This document shows, piece after piece, positions 7,014 through 9,100 of a DNA stretch of 9,100 nucleotides; position 1 is the first letter of the stretch, and each line of letters begins with the position of its first letter. The DNA is from Gammaproteobacteria bacterium (GTDB lineage: Bacteria; Pseudomonadota; Gammaproteobacteria; SMWH01), in the NCBI GenBank assembly GCA_004357005.1, contig SMWH01000037.1, forward strand, positions 1-9,100, read 5' to 3'. The position numbers and the translations under genes were made by a program. The notes under the pieces were generated by a model, which saw only the letters and a program-made list of their open reading frames with translations, did no database searches and had not been told where the DNA came from.

Positions 7014-7799
7014 TTATCGCTGCATCTGGGACATGATGTCCTTCTCGCGCAGCCTGGGATCCAGCTTGAAGCGACCGGGGTCAATGGATTCGAAGCTGGC
7101 CGATTGAAAACGGGTGGTTTCCTGCCCGCTGTCGTCGAAGTCCACCATGTAAACGGGAATTTCCTCGCGGCTCGCGTCGCCGAAAAAATAGTTTGTGTCC
7201 ATCTCGAAGAAACTGGATGAAATATCCACGAAAAAGTCCTGCATGGCCATCAGCGTATTGTAATCTTCTTTCGGTATGCCCAGTTGTTGTCTCGGCACGA
7301 CGCAGGATTCCGATGTCTTCTGACTGCCCCGATAGATTTCGAGTACCACACAGGTGTTTTTTCCCACGTCCATGGTCCGTGTCGTCCGCTGCGTCCGGAT
7401 GGCTTCTTTTCTGGTCATGCCGGGCATCTGCGGCATCATCTTCATGGCTTGTTCCCGCTGATCTTCGGGCAGCTGTGCCAGTCGTGCCTGTATGCTTTCC
7501 ATGGCTTGCTGTTGCAACGCACTGATCTGCGCGAAACCTTCCGGTGTGAGCGGAGTCCAGGTCCCCTCCTTCTCGTCCACCACGATCAGCACCTTCTTTC
7601 TCTCGTCGAACAGCATCCACTGCCCGCTCGGCAGGTCCGAAGCAAAGCGGATTTTCCCATTGGAAATTTCCATGGGTGGCTGTACGTATTCCTGGCCGCC
7701 GGCCTTTGTGCGTACATAGGTGAGTTGGCTGTCCGCTCCCGCCACCAGGGGGGCGAGGAGTGCAGCAACGGCTGCCAGTACCAGATTTCCGCGTCTCAT
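7014..7799 (-). CDS. Secreted/periplasmic DUF4412-like protein of unknown function
   Basis: This 261-residue protein has a clear signal peptide: MRRGN, then an Ala/Leu-rich core (residues 6-19), and an AGA motif (20-22) that suggests signal peptidase I cleavage before Asp23. The mature N-terminal part (about 25-90) carries PPMEISNGKIRF (41-52), then MLFDERKKVLIVVDEKEGTW and PLTPEG. This alternation of 'GK-R' and 'hhhhD-k...ht-Lt' strands resembles DUF4412-type envelope domains (family assignment from memory, tentative). A Gln/Met-rich helix follows (about 92-128, MKMMPQMPGM at 119-128). Cys150 and Cys166 could form a disulfide. The start at 7799 is fixed by a perfect AAGGAGG five bases upstream; the same frame opens earlier, at ATG 7853, but that would bury the signal peptide. 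The gene is monocistronic, with a terminator just after it, and divergent from the TPR lipoprotein. No catalytic motif is visible. Confidence 0.85.
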   Translation of the reverse strand: MRRGNLVLAAVAALLAPLVAGADSQLTYVRTKAGGQEYVQPPMEISNGKIRFASDLPSGQWMLFDERKKVLIVVDEKEGTWTPLTPEGFAQISALQQQAMESIQARLAQLPEDQREQAMKMMPQMPGMTRKEAIRTQRTTRTMDVGKNTCVVLEIYRGSQKTSESCVVPRQQLGIPKEDYNTLMAMQDFFVDISSSFFEMDTNYFFGDASREEIPVYMVDFDDSGQETTRFQSASFESIDPGRFKLDPRLREKDIMSQMQR

Positions 7800-7803
7800 G
7801 TAG

Positions 7804-7811
7804 TCCTCCTT
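7804..7811 (-). promoter_or_regulatory. Strong Shine-Dalgarno that sets the start at 7799
   Basis: On the minus strand AAGGAGGA lies four bases before ATG 7799, counting from its last A. It is a near-perfect anti-16S match and the only strong Shine-Dalgarno found at a start in the window. It favours the 261-residue form over the 279-residue form starting at 7853. Confidence 0.85.
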
Positions 7812-7843
7812 CACAACACAGGTCTTTATCGGAACGGTGGGAG

Positions 7844-7852
7844 AGTTTACCA
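7844..7852 (-). promoter_or_regulatory. Possible extended -10 promoter for the DUF4412-like gene
   Basis: Read on the minus strand, TGG directly followed by TAAACT gives the TGn extension plus a hexamer matching TATAAT at four of six positions. A TTGGCA lies upstream, but its 13-base spacing is too short for a normal -35. Transcription would begin near 7837, giving an untranslated leader of about 38 bases with the strong Shine-Dalgarno at its end. This is a motif match only. I see no equally good promoter for the divergent lipoprotein gene in the same 101-base gap. Confidence 0.3.
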
Positions 7853-7900
7853 TCGGTCAGACTGCCAACGGCCTGCGGGTGCTTGCGTAACACATTGACC

Positions 7901-8437
7901 ATGATCAGCTCGAAAAATGCCGGATTCACGTGGGAACGGCGGGCGTTGACGTCGCTGCCCCGGCTGTTGGCAGCCGCGGCTTGCCTCGGCTTGCTCGCCT
8001 GTTTTGGGGGGCAGGAGCCCGTGAGGGAGATTCCGGACGTCGATGCTGACAACGCCCAGCTTCAGGTCTATCCCCTTCAGGACCCGGCTGTCGAGATTCT
8101 GATGCAACATGCAACAACGCTGCGCGAACGCGGCGATATCGACGGCGCGAAAAAAACCGTGAACCAGGCTCTCGCCATCGCGCCCCGGGATCCGGCGGTG
8201 TTGCAGGAGATGGCTGAGTTGCAACTACTCGATGGCGATTTCAGATCAGCCAATCGCCTTGCCCGCCAATCCTTTTCATTGGGGCCGAAGATCGGACCCT
8301 TGTGCGAAAGAAACTGGAACACCATCGCCCTGGCCGCGCCGCGTATCGGGGATGACCAGGGAGCGCGGGAAGCGGCCCGAGAGTTCCCTCAATGCGCCGT
8401 GGAGCCCGTCCCGCACATCGATGACAGCCTCCCGTGA
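7901..8437 (+). CDS. Small TPR-repeat lipoprotein
   Basis: A 178-residue protein with a basic N-terminus (WERRALTSLPR, 11-21), a hydrophobic stretch LLAAAACLGLLA (22-33) and Cys34 in an L-L-A-C context that fits a lipobox acceptably, though Leu at -2 is not ideal. The following FGGQEP has no Asp at +2, so outer-membrane sorting is expected. Three tetratricopeptide-like helix pairs follow: about 63-97 (LRERGDIDGAKKTVNQALAIAPRDP), 99-131 (LQLLDGDFRSANRLARQSFSLGP) and a weaker one at 133-162. Such repeats usually bind partner proteins; no partner is identifiable. The frame stays open upstream to 7760, but ATG 7901 is the first start leaving a compact signal sequence and lying clear of the divergent gene. 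No clear Shine-Dalgarno is visible. The last 17 bases overlap yoaA, suggesting one operon with translational coupling. Confidence 0.82.
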   Translation: MISSKNAGFTWERRALTSLPRLLAAAACLGLLACFGGQEPVREIPDVDADNAQLQVYPLQDPAVEILMQHATTLRERGDIDGAKKTVNQALAIAPRDPAVLQEMAELQLLDGDFRSANRLARQSFSLGPKIGPLCERNWNTIALAAPRIGDDQGAREAAREFPQCAVEPVPHIDDSLP

Positions 8438-9100
8438 TCTGCTCGGTCCGGTTGGGCCGTTTGCAGAAAAGATTGATGGGTTTGCTCCCCGCCCCCAGCA
8501 GCAGGCTCTCGCCGGCGAAATAGAAGCTTGTCTGGAATCCGGTTCGACCCTGGTGGCTGAAGCCGGCACCGGTGTGGGCAAGACCTACGCTTACCTGGTG
8601 CCCGCGATGCTCTCGGGTGGGCGCACCATAATCTCCACGCACACCAAGACACTTCAGGACCAGTTGTTTCATCGCGATATCCCGCTCGTTACCCGGGTGT
8701 TGGATCTCTCGGTGTCAGCGGCGTTGCTGAAAGGCCGCAGCAACTATGTTTGTTTGCACCGTCTGGAGCGGGCACGAGCCGGTCGTGCAACAGAACATTC
8801 CCGGGAAATCGAGAGCATTGCGGCCTGGAGCAGGAACACCGAATCCGGAGACATCACGGAGCTGGAGTGGATCTCCGAAGACTCGCAGGTGTGGCCGCTG
8901 GTCACTTCCACGGCGGAGAATTGTCTGGGCGCGGAGTGCCCGTTGTATTCCGATTGCTTCGTGGTGCACGCGCGCCGCGCGGCACAACAGGCTGACCTGG
9001 TGGTCGTCAACCATCACCTGTTTTTTGCGGACATGGCTCTGAAGCAGGAGGGGTTTGCTGATCTCCTGCCGGGGGCTGACGCCTTCATTCTCGACGAGGC
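8421..9100 (+). CDS. yoaA: YoaA-type DinG/XPD-family Fe-S DNA helicase, N-terminal part (runs off window)
   Basis: The frame from ATG 8421 stays open to the right edge, giving 226 residues of a protein normally of about 630-640. It has the XPD/DinG superfamily 2 layout: the Q-like motif FAPRPQQQALA (21-31), Walker A EAGTGVGKT (47-55), motif Ia ISTHTKTLQDQL (71-82), and four Fe-S cluster cysteines at 111, 168, 173 and 179 (NYVC and ENCLGAECPLYSDC). VVVNHHLFFADM (194-205) and the start of the Walker B DEA(H) box (225 onward) follow. KGRSNYVCL and EDSQVWPLVTST are very close to E. coli YoaA, which unwinds DNA 5'-3', works with the clamp-loader subunit chi (HolC) and helps repair stalled replication ends. 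The start overlaps the upstream lipoprotein gene by 17 bases. GGAG at 8401-8404 is far (16 bases) for a Shine-Dalgarno, so re-initiation is plausible. DinG is the alternative, but the match is closer to YoaA. Confidence 0.93.
   Translation, partial: MTASRDLLGPVGPFAEKIDGFAPRPQQQALAGEIEACLESGSTLVAEAGTGVGKTYAYLVPAMLSGGRTIISTHTKTLQDQLFHRDIPLVTRVLDLSVSAALLKGRSNYVCLHRLERARAGRATEHSREIESIAAWSRNTESGDITELEWISEDSQVWPLVTSTAENCLGAECPLYSDCFVVHARRAAQQADLVVVNHHLFFADMALKQEGFADLLPGADAFILDE

Noticed and set aside
7284..7898. Plus-strand open frame of 204 codons
   Set aside because: It is antisense to the DUF4412-like gene, with a Cys/His-rich, domain-free translation typical of a shadow frame.
7081..8052. Minus-strand open frame of 323 codons, longer than the gene called there
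   Set aside because: It covers the DUF4412-like gene in another frame and runs through the divergent start region. The called frame has a signal peptide, a perfect Shine-Dalgarno and a terminator.
8150..8156. Seven-A run in the TPR lipoprotein gene as a programmed frameshift site
   Set aside because: The reading phase is AAA AAA ACC, not the A AAA AAC phase needed for a -1 slippery site, and the frame is intact on both sides.

Overview
The window looks like a piece of a moderately high-GC gammaproteobacterial chromosome. The best indicators are a full-length RelA-type (p)ppGpp synthetase and the 5' part of a YoaA-type Fe-S helicase, both closely resembling the gammaproteobacterial proteins. 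A partial exported-looking protein at the left edge ends in a short 'LFLNGFE' tail. From memory, this resembles the '-F-x-(D/N)-G-F-E' ends of many secreted proteins in Xanthomonadales/Wenzhouxiangella-like bacteria, but that placement is tentative. I see no tRNA, rRNA, CRISPR array, insertion sequence, phage gene or plasmid function. Coding density is very high, and every gap is 120 bases or less.

Layout from left to right: (1) 2-304, plus strand, the last 100 codons of an unidentified protein. (2) 315-2501, plus strand, relA, starting 10 bases after gene 1 with a non-ATG start. (3) A 24-base convergent gap containing part of an imperfect hairpin. (4) 2526-6893, minus strand, a 1455-residue multi-module glycosyltransferase: eroded GT2-like domain, GT4, coiled coil, GT2, GT4. 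(5) A 120-base gap with a strong intrinsic terminator for the next gene and a 13-bp palindrome just upstream of the glycosyltransferase start. (6) 7014-7799, minus strand, a secreted DUF4412-like protein with a signal peptide and a perfect Shine-Dalgarno. (7) A 101-base divergent promoter region. (8) 7901-8437, plus strand, a small TPR lipoprotein. (9) 8421 to the right edge, plus strand, the N-terminal 226 residues of yoaA, overlapping the lipoprotein gene by 17 bases.

The genes fall into separate functional units. RelA makes the stringent-response alarmone. The giant glycosyltransferase should assemble or extend a surface glycan, and it appears to be a stand-alone transcription unit. The DUF4412-like protein and the TPR lipoprotein are envelope proteins of unknown role, transcribed divergently. 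The lipoprotein is probably co-transcribed and translationally coupled with the DNA-repair helicase YoaA. I found no convincing new multi-gene system. The most unusual object is the four-module glycosyltransferase, with its decayed N-terminal GT2 domain and a cysteine cluster in the first GT4 module.
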